Below are positions 21,938 through 34,118 of a DNA stretch of 64,000 nt, in pieces. This stretch comes from Oikopleura dioica. Taxonomy: Eukaryota > Chordata > Appendicularia > Copelata > Oikopleuridae. Within the stretch, counting starts at the first letter, position 1; each line of letters starts with the position of its first letter. A program made the translations under genes and the position numbers. The notes beneath the pieces are model-generated. The model saw only the letters and a list, made by a program, of their open reading frames with translations. It was not told where the DNA came from and did not search any database. The DNA lies in NCBI GenBank assembly GCA_907165135.1, contig OU015566.1:12446157-12510156 (forward strand), read 5' to 3'.

Positions 21938-23530
21938 TTAGTAAAATAAATTTAAGAGCCAAGACACAGAGCAGCACATTCTCCTCATAGAAGAAAGACA
22001 TGCAATTCAACGAGTCACCTGGATTCTTGATTTGCATGATAACTTCGAAAACACAAGCGGCTCTGGTCCTCCACAGTAGAGTTCTGCTTCATACATACTA
22101 TGTTCCTACTAGGTAAATTTGAAGATAAAAATTATAACGAAGAGAATTTTAAAGAATAACTCATTGCCCAATACCGACACGAACTTCAGCTCTTTCTTCT
22201 TGATTTCATATACACTGTCCTGATTGACATTCCAATTTCTGTATAATTTAATTCAATCAACTTTCTCTAATCTCATTTGTTGTATTTTGAAAAGACATTT
22301 TGTACGTTTCTCGGGAAATCGCGACTTTGCAGTCGCGACGATGGTCTTTAAACATTGTCCATTTGTTTCTCAATCTTGATTCAATGCAATGTAAATAGTA
22401 ATTTTCCCTTTACGATTATGTTTTATTTGCCCAGTCACCAGATCTTTCCTTTTTATGGGGATTTTCATAATGGGACTTCAGTTCGTTATTACGCATAAAT
22501 ATGAATTCATGAGTTAGAACGTGTATTTTTGTTTTCCTACTTTTTCTTTTAGCGGAAATATTCAAAGAGTTGACATTTATTATCTTTGAAATCAAGGAAG
22601 AGAAGACTTTTTATCTAGCCGTTGATTCTTCCGTAAATCAGAGAATACGTCACGCAGCATTCTATTAATGAGCATGTTTATATAAAGAAAAGTCCTTTGC
22701 TACTCACGTGACCACATAAACGGTCGTTGCATTCCTTGGTCAAGAATTTGGTAGGGCTCGAAGTTCTGGACACTGTTCGCGACAAAATGCTGGACACTTC
22801 GGGCTAGAAAAAAAAAACATTAATTAAAAACTTCATAGAGCCCTACCGATCACGAGATCATCGTTAGATTTCTCAGAGTCGCAGACAGAAATGATGTAGT
22901 CGCTAATTGAAAGATCATTTTTCACCGATTCATCCCAAATTGCCACGAGTTCCTCAGCCTTTTCGCACTTGTTGTTGTAGTCAAATTCGCCAGCTATCAT
23001 GCTAAATTTTTGTAAATGCAATCATCATTAGCAAAAATGATTCTCTTACTGGAGATCAAAAAGAATGTGCGTCTTGGCTGGTCGTCTTCTTTGCTGCGTG
23101 TAATCATAACTAATTAATTAAACATTTTAGCAGTCGTCTAAGAAACCTGAATTCAATTCCAATAGCTCTGTAGCAGCCCTTAGAATCGCAGCAGTTTCGA
23201 CCGGCACAATCTGCTTCGCTCAAAGTTGCTTCAGTTGCCGAGTCTTTTTGGCCAATCTTCGCCGTTGAAAATTTCCGGGAAGGATCACTTCCATCTGGGA
23301 CTTCGTAGACAAGCGTAATAAATATTTTTGACGGGTCAGCTTCAAATTTTTTAAATAAAATAGCTGTTAAAATAGAGACCTAGATTTTGAAAGACATCTT
23401 GTCGAATCTGCTCTGCTTTCTCGTCCAAGGTTGATTCATCTCTGAGACTCAAGACTGCCCAGAATTTGAAGTCAGAAACCCAACTTGCATTCGCAAGAGC
23501 AAAAATTAATACTAAGCTAAAATTTCTCAT
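21938..23530 (-). CDS. Secreted cysteine-containing protein, unrecognised
   Basis: Seven exons (complement): 23380-23530, 23147-23339, 23050-23109, 22847-23001, 22708-22803, 22019-22097 and 21938-21980, all phase-consistent, give 258 residues. The signal peptide is MRNFSLVLIFALANA. The mature chain is hydrophilic, with a Cys cluster (CAGRNCCDSKGC) around residue 105, scattered later cysteines and a hydrophobic terminal stretch (CCSVSWLLNLFY). There is no internal membrane helix. The last two exons lie beyond a 610-nt intron and are less certain than the first five. No family recognised; likely a lineage-specific extracellular protein. Confidence 0.6.
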
Positions 23531-23695
23531 TGCATATTTTTTTAATTGAAAAGGCTGATTTTGATGCTCGACAGTTGCTGGTGTTCTCACCGAAAAAACT
23601 GCAAAACAGAGTCAGATGAGTAAATATTTTATTATTGAGTAGAATAAATGGCTAGAGAAGATGATAGATCAGTTTTTCGGAGCTCTCCAAGAAAT

Positions 23696-24149
23696 TTAAG
23701 CAACGATGGCAGGTTTGAAATTGACTGGGAGTTCTGGATGAATGTTTCGGACGCTCGCGACCAAATCAGCAATCACCTGAATGAAGAGCTTCTTAGTAAA
23801 CGAAAAGGGTTGAGGAGTATAACCTCTTTCTGCTGCGCAGCAACTCGTTTGTTCATCTCTTCGATTTCCTTTTTCGTTTTCGCGTTGATCAAGCTCTGAA
23901 GTTTGTCCGAGCCGCCCATAATTGAAGCTTCGATTTTCTTGAATTCAGCATCTCGGTCGGCCTGGAATTTTTTGATTTCGTCCTTGGCTTCTTCTTTTGC
24001 TTGCTTCAATTTTCTTGCTTTTTCTAAAAGATTCTTTCACAAAAAGCTTTTTGAGGCTGAATTCAACCTTTTCTAGCAGCGTCAACCTCCTTTTGAGCAG
24101 CTTTTTCTGCTTCCAAAAGTTTCTGAATCCCTTCGCTTTGGCTCGCCAT
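23696..24149 (-). CDS. ATP6V1G: V-type proton ATPase subunit G
   Basis: Three exons (complement): 24068-24149, 23824-24023 and 23696-23776, 120 residues, close to the usual 118. The N-terminus MASQSEGIQKLLEAEKAA and the LKQAKEEAKDEI segment are characteristic of subunit G, followed by the conserved end (DLVASVRNIHPELPVN). Subunit G forms the peripheral stalk of V1 with subunit E, as a long helical pair that holds the catalytic head during proton pumping into endosomes, lysosomes and secretory vesicles. The gene is complete and ordinary. Confidence 0.95.
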
Positions 24150-24461
24150 TATTTTTTCTCTTTGATTTCAACTGCGTTTATCTCAAAATCAGAAGGGCAA
24201 TTATGTGTTTTTCACAGCTTGTTTCACTTTTGCGTAGAATCAATGAATCATTTCCCTTGGGTCAAGCGATCCCAGAAGACGGTCAAAATAAATACTGTCC
24301 CCCGATCGATGTTGTCCTGTCTTCGAAGATGGCTAGCATCTAGAATTCTGGTACAAATTACTACCAATTACAATAATGAACAGTCTTCTATGATTTCAAT
24401 GAAATTCTAGCAGCAAAAAAAGACCAGGAAAATTTATTCATTTTTGCACAGAAAATGCGAG

Positions 24462-25506
24462 CTATTCTAGCTGAATTATCGGCATTCGGAGCCAAGCCGG
24501 TCTATGCCAATCGCTTCTTCTTTCTGCCTTTCTTTGAGACGCAGATTTTATTTCTTCCTCAAGCTGTGACTGCTCCTTGAGAAGTAAATTTGTAAGCTGT
24601 TGAAACTCACTTTTTTTAAGTGAATGAACTTACATTTTGCGCGATATTTTGACTCTTCGTTTGAATTTTTCTTGGATGAGGAGTTGCTTTGATCCTCGTT
24701 GTTTCCGATGGACTTTCTATTTTCAACGGAGGACCAAATATTTTCCGGACAGGAGTGACTTCGAGCTTTTTCAAATCGACTTCGAGCTGCTTAAAAAAGT
24801 TGGTATTAAAATCCATTTCATCTAAGACCACTTACTTTTGGTGTCATTAGTTGGGTCTTGGGTTGAATCTGTTTCGGATTCGGGGTGTTATGACTGTTCG
24901 CCGTTATTGATAGTCGTTCTGGAGTTCGAAAAGACGAGTTAGGCGGCTGATCAGGTGACTGGGTCAAATCGATGATGTCTTCTGTTTGAACTTTTGGAGG
25001 CTGTGGAGCTGGAGTCATCTTTGCTTCGGTTTTTATAATTTTCGTCCACGAGATAGCATTATTTATAAAAGAAGCTTAACCAATTCCTGAGTTGAAGAAT
25101 CGACCTTCGTTACGATTTCATTTTCGGGAGTCATTTGGCGAGTATTGACGATTTGTGATAAGCCTGGAGTCATCTGGGTCGCACTCTCCTTCATTTTGAC
25201 CTGAAACTATTAACTTGCATGTTTTTCCTAGAATAAACCTACCGGGCTTCGCTTCGGAGTAATTTCTTTTTTGATCGATTCATCATCAGAAACTATCGTT
25301 TCGTCACTGTCATAGTCTTTCGCCTTGGGCTCTTCCTTCTCCGGCTCTTTCTTTGCTGGCTCTTCCATCTTTGGTTCATTCTTTTCGACACATCCTTTCA
25401 TGAAATCCTCGTACGCCGACCCAATTTTCCCTTTCTTTTTCTGAAGCGAAGGCAGCAGTTGCATCTTTCTCGTTTTCTCCTGGGCTTCTGCGTTTTTCTG
25501 ATCCAT
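24462..25506 (-). CDS. Acidic disordered protein with SUMO-interaction-like motif
   Basis: Five exons (complement): 25243-25506, 25081-25200, 24895-25018, 24634-24821 and 24462-24596, giving 276 residues. The N-terminal third is Lys/Glu-rich (EEPAKKEPEKEEPKAKDYDS) with acidic SDD and TxxSDDE clusters. The middle is Pro/Thr-rich with repeated MTP motifs, and contains EDIIDLTQSP, which resembles a SUMO-interaction motif. A short helical segment at the C-terminus contains SQLEEEI and RPAWLRMPI. The third junction uses a donor inside an otherwise open stretch, because reading straight through hits a stop. No orthologue is recognised. A nuclear scaffold role is a guess from composition. Confidence 0.55.
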
Positions 25507-25658
25507 CAGACTTCGGCGCCACGCAGGTTGGCTGTTTTAGGGGTCAAAACAGTTCCTAAATTTAGCTAGTTTTGGGCTGAGCTAGCTCGGAAACGAGCTC
25601 GGATGGCAAAGTGCTTAGTTTTGAGCTAAGTTCGAAAAGTAAGAAAATATTTTTCGAG

Positions 25659-26017
25659 TCAAAATTTAAACCCAAGCCTTTGGTAATAACTTCGTTTGCC
25701 AGTTCTTTGAGGGGCAAAAGGATAGTACGGCTGTGGCTGAAGATTGATAGCTTGAGGAGCAGGCATTTGGGACGGTCCTTGCTGAGAATTTGCGTTCCAA
25801 AGCGGCTAAAAATTTTGATAGAGCTGAAAATAGAAGGAAGTTTTACCTGGGAATTGTTTGAGTACTGTGAGAACTGACAGCTCGAACCACTGTGCCTCTG
25901 ACTGTATTGGTTGTATCTCTGCATCTGATTCTGTGAGCTCTGGTAAGTTTGAGAGTTCTGTGAAGACTGCGAATAATAGTTGTTGTTGTAATTTTGATAA
26001 TTTGAATTTCTCCTCAT
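25659..26017 (-). CDS. Small Q/N/S/Y-rich low-complexity protein
   Basis: Two exons (complement 25847-26017 and 25659-25805, 41-nt intron) encode 105 residues. The N-terminal 57 residues are dominated by Asn, Gln, Ser and Tyr, beginning MRRNSNYQNYNNNYYSQ, a prion-like composition. The C-terminal half is Pro/Gln-rich and ends in a basic segment (TGKRSYYQRLGFKF). No folded domain is expected. Composition resembles RNA-granule proteins, but no orthology can be claimed. Confidence 0.55.
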
Positions 26018-26258
26018 TTTGCTCTTTTCTCAAATTCGAACAAATGAGAGATGACAAGCTTGGGCGTCAACGAGGAGTTCTCGCGCAGTTTCGAGCGGAG
26101 GTGGCATTTCTCGAAGAAAAATCGAGGAGGTGGCTAACAGACCAACCAGGGCTTCACGAGGGGCTCGAAAACCTTTCCACGTGGAAATTGCCGTATAAAA
26201 ACGCGTGTACTAAGCACAATCACTCATTCTTAATCGTTGAAAAATACGGAAAAGGACG

Positions 26259-26933
26259 ATGTCTGCTCAGAGCTCTCAAGGAAAGGCGATGAAAACCATA
26301 AATGAGGTATAATTAACAATTTTAGCTACACGTTCAATTATTCTAAAAAGTATGAACTAATGATTTTCTTTAGTCAGCCGATGAGCTCCTCCGAAATGCG
26401 GAAGACTTCGTGAAAGATGTCGAGACATGGAGGACATACAAGGAGTGCAAAAAGCAGAGCGACGCATTCTGAATGCGGCATTCAACAGATTCATGGAACT
26501 AGATGAATCTGATGAAGAATACAAGGAGTTCAAAGAATGGTTGGCAAATCAATCTCCTCAACCAGCTGCTTCCTCTCAGCCAGCTTCTTCATCCCCAGCC
26601 GAGGTAAAATATTTTTCCGTCCATTATTTAACTCTTTTCTTTAGCAACACGAGGAAAAATGCGAGGAATTCGAAAAATTCCAGAGATTCCAAGGATGAAA
26701 AGAATTCTTGAATGAGTTCGAGGAATTCTGTGAATTTAAAAAGGTCGAAGAAGACTACAAGGAATTCCAAGATTTCAAGGATTGGCTAGAATCAGAGGAA
26801 TCTTCCCAACAAGCCTCGTCTTCTCAACCATCTTCATCCGAAGTCGAGGTAAAATTCTTTTCTTTCTTTATGGAAATTTAATGCTTCATTTTAGCCGGAA
26901 GCTGAGGTCGACAAGAAGAATGCTCAGAATTGA
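26259..26933 (+). CDS. Acidic repeat protein with internal in-frame TGA
   Basis: Exons 26259-26306, 26374-26409, 26460-26603, 26645-26848 and 26895-26933 keep one frame. The protein starts MSAQSSQGKAMKTIN and then repeats an acidic/aromatic pattern (DEEYKEFKEWL, DYKEFQDFKDWL), each followed by a Ser/Gln/Pro stretch. A TGA at 26696-26698 interrupts exon 4, yet the same frame and repeat pattern continue afterwards to a final stop at 26933. The product may end at the TGA (about 93 residues), be read through, or the gene may be decaying. No family recognised. Confidence 0.5.
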
Positions 26934-26999
26934 ATATTTCTGCCTTTATCTCAGATAACAGTTACTGTATCCGTGATTCTGTAAGGGGGATATTTTTAA

Positions 27000-28122
27000 A
27001 AAATAAAGCAGCATATCTTTAATTTCGCTGTTGATTAATTAAAAACTCCAATTTGCAATGAAAATATCGATTCACTGAATAAAGGGTTGACGAAATTTCC
27101 AAAATTTCAATCGCGCCGCATTTTCAAGTTTAGCGTGAGTTGAGCGCCGCTGGGCTCAGAAATTGAGCGCCATTGGCTAATTTTGCGCCTTTTTCATTTT
27201 TTTCTTCGTCTTTGAACCCAGACGTCGTGACTCATTCTTCTCGACTCACGGGTTCGAAAAATTATCTTCTGCTCCTTTTGATCGAGAGAAAAGAAAATTG
27301 AAAAAAGCATCAAAGAAAAAAGAGGGATGAAAACGGAGAATACATACAAGCCGATTATAAAAGCACGCGGTAGTCATGGTATGTACTGTCTCTGTCTGTA
27401 TATAAGTGGAGGGCGAAGCAAATAGATTTTTGAAATTTTGGAAATTGGAATTTTGAGGCTTTTATTGATTTTTTTCGCGAAGGAGTAATTAAATTTAGGA
27501 AAGAAAAAGAGAAAAAGAAATAAAAAGGGTAAGAAAAATGTGCGAAATTTAAAATTTTTCAAATTTGGATGTCTTTCAAAATAATTTAATTTTGAAAATT
27601 ACTTGTTCTGATTTTTGCATGTTTCCGATTCTTCGCCTCAAATCGCCTTTGAAGCGAGTTTTTTTTCGCTACAAATTCATTTTGAGGCGAAGATTCGCTT
27701 CGTCCTTTTTGTGGTTTGCTTTGCAACAAAACCTATTTGCAGCAAACTAAGGGGGTCAAGCGTAAAAAACATCGAAAAAGGGACCGTCTGGAAATCAGCG
27801 ATTTCTAGACCACTGGCCAAAATACCGTAGCTACCTCTTGTCTGAGTTTCATTCTTTTTCAAGGTCATTAAATTATTTCCCCGTCACTTTTTGTTGTTCA
27901 TTTTTCGCGATGAAAATTGCTGATAAGGGGAGCGATAAGAATCAGTTCCATAAAATGACACATTTGGGGAATGGCGACGGAGTTGTATTTCACGGTATTG
28001 TAAACAAAAGTCGCCTCACCTTGCGTTTGCGTAATTTTGCGATTTCACCATTTTTCGCAATTTTGAAAAATTTAAATTCATTTCTAGCGAAAGAAAAACG
28101 CTGGGACTCGAAGAGCGAACTG
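27000..28122. other. Upstream region of VMP1
   Basis: About 1.1 kb without a supported gene. A TATAAAAG at 27356-27363 is followed 12 nt later by ATG directly joined to a donor-like GTATGT, which could be the start of a long 5' leader for VMP1. Short plus- and minus-strand ORFs here are AT-rich and featureless. Confidence 0.35.
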
Positions 28123-29943
28123 ATGGGAAAAGAAAGAGTGAAGAGAGACAGAGAAGAAAGAGAGAATTTGGTGCTTTGGAAGGCGCCCGTTCAGACGATC
28201 ACGAATTTTATTGCTGAAGTGTTCAGTATTTTATGTAAGTTTTAAAGAGAAATGAGCATGCTACACGCAGCACTCTCGATTCTTACTTACTTTTTTAGTA
28301 AACTTTCTTCAAAATCTTCAACGAAACTACCTCAAATGTCTTCTAGTCTTGTCAATTTGTGCCTTATTTGTAAGTAATTGCTGTTTGTGAATTGAAAGTA
28401 TTGTCTTTTTTAGTCATTTGTGTATAAAAACGAAGGTCCAGATGGATTTTTGCATTATTACGAAAAGCCATTTCTTTGGGGCTTGTGGTGGGTCTGGCTT
28501 GGTGTTTTGTCTTCTGTCGGTCTTGGAACTGGCCTTCATACTTTCCTGCTTTTTCTCGGTTAAAAGTCGCAAACATGTATGCCTAGAAACAATTATTTTT
28601 AGGTCCTTTCATTGCAAAAGTCACGCTGGAGGCTTACAACTGCGGATCTACTGATTTCGTCGAGTCAGAATATCCCGAAAAGCTTATTTGTCAAGAAGGG
28701 GCTACTCCAGGTAAGGAGTTTAGATTCTGAGATATTTGTAAAAGTATATTTGACAATGAGAGGAACGCGTATTTTTGTCTGTTGATGGAGATTTAGAACA
28801 TCATTTTAAATTTGGCGATCCGAAGGAATACTGACTCGATTTATATTTTGCTATTGAGTAAAATAGCGCCAAATATCACCTGTTTCTTGGCCCCGTTACT
28901 ATAAAATTATCTTCCTTATCGCCGATAAGTTATCGGCCTTATCGCGCGCTGCAACAATCTGTTATTAATAGAGTATCTAAAGTAGTGACCGGAAAATTAC
29001 CGAACTTATTTCTTTCTGAATTTGAAATAAAACGCTTTTTAGGACACGTCTCGATTTTGGATATAATGGCAAAAGTGCGTTTCCCCGCGTTCTGCTGGGG
29101 CGCTGGAACTGCTCTTGGAGAACTGCCGCCTTACTTCATGGCTAGAACCGCCCGTCTCACTGGAGAAAAGGACGAAGATGACGAGGATCTCGAAGAATTT
29201 GAAGAGATCATGAAGCAAAAAGACGCCAAAGGTACCGTTACTGCCCGATAATTGGGATCTCTTGACGCTCTATTCAGCCGATTTGGATATGATGACTCGA
29301 GGAAAGATTTTCATGCATGATCTCGTCCAAAAAGTCGGCTTTTTCGGCATCTTGGCCGCTGCTTCCATCCCCAACCCTCTTTTCGACCTCGCTGGAATCA
29401 CCTGTGGCCACTTTTTGGTCCCTTTTTGGACATTTTTCGGCGCTACGTTGATCGGAAAAGCAATCATCAAGATGCACATTCAAAAAGTCTTCATCATCTT
29501 CGTCTTTTCTGAACAATACGTTCTCGCCTTCCTCTCTTTCATCAAGGTAAAACTGCTTTTCTAGCGCTGGAATTCATGCTTGTTTAGGTTCTTCCAGGCT
29601 TCGGGCCATCTTTGTACAATTTCTTGGAGGAAATGATCAAGAAACAGCGAGCGAAACTCCAAACTGGACAATCTTCCGAAGAAGGCGGGAATCCTATCGG
29701 AAAGATTTTCGAGTACTTCGTCTTCGGTAAGCCTTTTTCGCTTATCTTAGCGCTCAGTAGAACCTTCAATTGGGTCTGAAAGTAGGGGTTGCCTTTAGCT
29801 CTATCGACTTCATGGTTTTGCGGCACTAACGCTGAATTCTAGTGATGGTGGCCTACTTCGTCGTGACAATCATCAACTCCTTGGCCCAAAGTCGTCTTGC
29901 TCGATCTCAAAAAGCCAAGCGTGACTGCAACAAAAACGACTAA
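28123..29943 (+). CDS. VMP1: Vacuole membrane protein 1
   Basis: Exons 28123-28234, 28299-28369, 28414-28558, 28603-28710, 29043-29231, 29278-29546, 29588-29726 and 29843-29943, all phase-consistent, encode 377 residues (human about 406). The N-terminal [10 protein letters not shown], the [14 protein letters not shown] loop and the DedA/SNARE-associated block are hallmark segments. The DedA block runs from [14 protein letters not shown] through [20 protein letters not shown] to [20 protein letters not shown]1 is an ER multispanning scramblase needed for autophagosome formation and lipoprotein/lipid-droplet release. Acidic residues ([11 protein letters not shown]) fill the cytosolic loop as in other animals. 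Complete; no oddities. Confidence 0.96.
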
Positions 29944-30340
29944 CTTTCTATCTTCACTTCAGCTGCTTCTTCTTTATATTCTGTATTATAGATACCTACT
30001 ATTCTAGCGTTTCAAGTTCCATCTCGTGTTGAATACAAACATTGACCTATTTTTCATATCAGCGTTCTTCTTTTCAAAAAAGCCTTTTGTTTGCCATTGA
30101 AAAATAAAAAAAAGTACAGGTCTTCTATCACAACAAGAATCACTGTAAAGTAATCGCACAGTGTATTTTTACCTACAGTTTTCTGTCGAGTTTTCCTTGT
30201 GAGTTATGATTTGAAATTTTTCTTTCGCAATTTTAAATTTTTGAACTGTTAACTGGAAAAATATATTGAAAGAACAAGTAGAGCCGCCTAAGTTTCTTCC
30301 GACAGGAGTTGGCTCCTGGAGCGCTAGAAATTTGTTGCCA

Positions 30341-32467
30341 ATGATGGTTGATGTTATAGATGCAGGTTTCGAAATGCTGGACGTTACGGTAGAGACAAAG
30401 CTAGAACACGACCAAATAGGTATTCATAAACTCAAGCGTTGTTGATCGAGCAATTTCGCGTTCAGATGTCTCCTGGGAGTGGAAGGGTGATGGATGCGCC
30501 CCGACTGGCTATTTGATAAAATGGGCGGATCGGGAGGAGCAGCTTGCGGCTGATAAGAGAAGATATCAACTGCCCATCGAGGACCAGACAGCGCTCGTGG
30601 TCACACTCCAGACCATGGGCGAGTCAAGGTGAGTTCTAAATTTAGCCCTTTCTCTCTGTGGCCTAGTTACTGTCGGTTTCACATGATAAGCCATCGATTT
30701 CTCCTGCTAGAAAGACCAACACACCCGTAAATTCTCGATTCAGCGTCGAATACAACTCCTTTGTCAACATCCGCGGCCCCAAATTAGACAAGGCGAAAGA
30801 AGAAGCAATGACACTTATCATGGTAAAACGCTCCCACGAGCTTTTTGAATGCTTATCAGAACAACCTAACACAACCTACAGCGACGAAAAGCTGAGCTGC
30901 TAAGGGACATCGCCCGCGTTCGCCGAGATTTGGAAGAAAACGCCAGAGAAGTCGCCTTTTTTACCGACCCAGAGAGATTCAAGGAGCGCTCCGAGCAGAA
31001 CAAATCCAGGTACATCCTTCAAAAATAGCCACAAGACTGGAAATCCCGATTTAGAGAGCTCAAAACAGCTGTACGAAAGTTCAACCAAAAGCCAAAACGT
31101 GGCCTTGAGCAGTTCATCCAGCACAATTACGTGGATGAATCACCAAAATCAATCACAAAATTCCTTCTCAACCAAAAAGGACTTTCCAAATCCGCCATTG
31201 GCGAGTTGCTCGGCGAGCCGGATCAAAAATATCTTGATATTCTCGGTACTTCGTTTCTAGTGCATTATTATGTAACAAAATTGAAAAGAGCAATTTGTCG
31301 TGGCGATTGATTTCACTGGATTAGATCTTGTTGAAGCTCTGAGAAGATATCTATCGAAATTCAAGCTTCCTGGAGAAGCTCAGAAGATCGACAGGATTAT
31401 TGAGACTTTTTCTAAAGGGTAAGTCCTTATTTGACATCTCTGTGTATCTAGATGCGCATTAATGTCTATGGATACCTTTAGATGTTTCTGAACACCTCTA
31501 AATTTCCCATAATATCTCATTTCTAAGAGGCCCCCTTTTTAGATACACAAATTGCAACCCCACCGTCTTTTCTTCATCGGACACCTGTTACGTCATTGCC
31601 TTTTCTATCATTCTGCTAAATACCTCGCTACACAACCCCAATGTCAAAGAAAAACCGACCGAAGACCGTTTCATTCGAATGTGCGCCGGAATCGATGGCG
31701 GAAACGATCTTCCCGCATCACAATTAGGAAGTTACTTCAAAAGTATAAACAAGAATCCCTTCAAACTGCCGGAGGAAGAAGATCAAGCCTTTGGTAAGTC
31801 ATCAGAGCTCGTTTAAAAGTGCTAAAATGAGTGTAGCTAATGTCTTGTACAATCCGGACAAAGAGGGTTTTCTCTACAAACTTGGAGGAAAGATAAAGGG
31901 ATGGAAGCGGCGCTGGATTGTGCTTACGGAAAAGGTTTGCTCAAAAAACCTGTTTTAAGGGGGTAGACAACGATATTTCAGACGCTGTATTACTTCGAAG
32001 AAGCAAAAGATCGAGAGCCAAAAGGCATCATTCCTTTGAACAACGTCCAAGTCCGCAAGTGCGACGAAAAAGGCAGGAACTTCTGCTTCGAGCTGTACAA
32101 AGAGCAAGAACTTCCAATGATGACTATCAAGGTACTTTTTAAAAAGTGCTTTTGATTGATTTATTCTCGATTCTAGGACGTGAAAATCAATCCAGACGGA
32201 AAAGTAATCGATGGAAATCTTGGTACGAAGAGTCCTATTATCCGCTTTTCCGCGCCGACAGAAGACGATCTCGACGACTGGGTTTCTACCATCAAAAAGT
32301 AAGGAGAAAGAGTTGTGTTCATGTCTTACGGACCCAATTTCAGATGTTTGGGACGAGATCCGATGTACGACCTAATTGCGGATCGCCGCCGCCGCGCAGG
32401 TTCTATACGACAGCCGAACGCAATAAATCAAGCCAAATCAACCGATATTCCTTCAACGAAAAATTAG
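30341..32467 (+). CDS. Cytohesin-type ARF exchange factor with FN3-like extension
   Basis: Exons 30341-30419, 30466-30628, 30711-30822, 30882-31009, 31055-31245, 31289-31418, 31543-31793, 31837-31934, 31982-32131, 32177-32298 and 32344-32467. The family core is complete. A coiled coil ([13 protein letters not shown]) is followed by a Sec7 domain with the glutamic finger in [10 protein letters not shown] and [17 protein letters not shown] domain ([23 protein letters not shown]) and a basic tail follow. Cytohesins activate ARF1/ARF6 at phosphoinositide-rich membranes. Unusually, about 100 residues precede the coiled coil and look like a fibronectin III fold ([20 protein letters not shown]). The frame stays open upstream of 30341 without an ATG, so the start could be in an earlier exon. 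Confidence 0.9.
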
Positions 32468-32733
32468 AATAGTTCCTCTATGAATCGATAATACCATGGT
32501 CCTCGTTTTGTTTTCCTCGCTTGATGAGAGCAGCTCCTTATCAACGAAAAATTATACATGTGTATTTTTTCATATTTTTCTCTTCCCTTCTCTTCCAACT
32601 CCCTCGACAAATCCACCAACTTCTGTAAATACGAATCAAAGTGCAAAAAAGAAATTACCTTTCTACTTTCGTTCGAAAAAATATGGTTCCAGATCATTAT
32701 TTCCCCATTTTTAACTCTCTCTATTAGATCTCT

Positions 32734-33909
32734 ATGATTCGGACAGGGAAGCTACTTCAACGCCAGAGTGTCCTCCAACTGGTCAGACCAAAATTGGAGC
32801 AAAAGAATGAAGTGGCAGACATCACCGAGGCGATTGCTGGACGAGAAGACAGGAAGCTTTTTGCGCCAGAGTACATCTCCCCAGAGCGGCAAGCGCCACA
32901 CTCACTTTGGAAACGATTAGTGAGGCAAGATTGCTTGAGGAGGAGAAATGTTATTGAGATTCCTGAGTTTTATGTCGGCAGTCTTTTGAGGTTGGTGATC
33001 AGATATTTTTTGTCAAACTAATGCGAAGTTTAGAGTCACCTACACGGATAAATACGCTCAAGACAAAAGCACGGTCTTCGCCGGCCGAGTCATTTTTCTC
33101 CACGGATTTGGAACGAATCACAAAGTCTTGCTAAGAAATTTTGTTAATGGAACTATGGTCAATTTAAAGGTGCTTATCCTCTCGATATTATTCGCTAAAA
33201 AGGGTTAAGATCGATTTATATTCGCCGATAATTCAAAAGATAGAAGTACTGCGGCTTGAAAAATGGAAGGACAGCAATCTTCAGTACCTTAAACTATGCG
33301 ATCCTGCTTACTGCACCGTCCCGCTGGATATGATGCCCGAGCCGCCAACACCACTCAATCAGGAGCTCAAATACTTCGAAGGAAAAGTTATGTTCAAGAG
33401 ACCCACACAAATGCCAGAACCACCCGTGACGCAGCAAGAGATGGTTGATGATCCCATCGGTACTGATGTAAGTATGCTCGATTGTACCTTGAGTTAATTC
33501 CATTTCTTCAGGGGAAGCATTTCAATGGCCATTGGCAAAACATCCACTATGGAGACAAGCGAATTTCTTTGAAACAAAACCAGAAGTGGCCGCAGTACCA
33601 GAATCTATTCGCAGATGAGTTTACGATCAAAGAAGATGACATTTACGCGCAATATCGTCACCGTCTCGCCAACTGGGCAAAAGTCACTAGGAACCATTTA
33701 ATTGCCTTTTTCATCAATCCATTCAGTACGATATCATGCGACATCACAACTTTGTCGACGAGAAAGAAAATGTCATAAAAGAAATGTCACGGAATAAGAA
33801 AATCCTCGAGAAAAAGACTCGAGCTGTAGGAAGGCCGAAGGTCGATTATTCCAAAATTTCAAAAGTCTGGATCGAAGACTATAATTTAAAAACCTGCGAA
33901 CCAAAATAG
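32734..33909 (+). CDS. MRPL19: Mitochondrial ribosomal protein bL19m
   Basis: Exons 32734-32990, 33034-33169, 33210-33467, 33512-33682 and 33727-33909 encode 334 residues. The conserved core begins EFYVGSLLRVTYTDKYA and continues with LRNFVNGTMVNLKI and IQKIEVLRLEKW, typical of mitochondrial L19. The N-terminus is basic and suits mitochondrial import. The last junction (AK|YDIMR) restores the family C-terminal motif; reading past that donor gives an unrelated tail. bL19m sits at the subunit interface of the mitoribosome. The gene lies 266 nt downstream of the cytohesin gene, on the same strand. Confidence 0.93.
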
Positions 33910-34118
33910 AGTTCACTGAAATCATCACCTTTGATTAAAAGCTGTTATTTAGATTGAAAATTTTGGCGTTGGGCTACGAGTCTACGACCGTCTAAATTTT
34001 TAGGTTGATTAGGGCCGTGTACGAGAGTATTTACTGTACCAAGATACAGTTATCGAATCGCACACGAGTTTTAGCATTTAAATTACCACCTTATTTGGCC
34101 TCTAAATTCTTCCAAATT

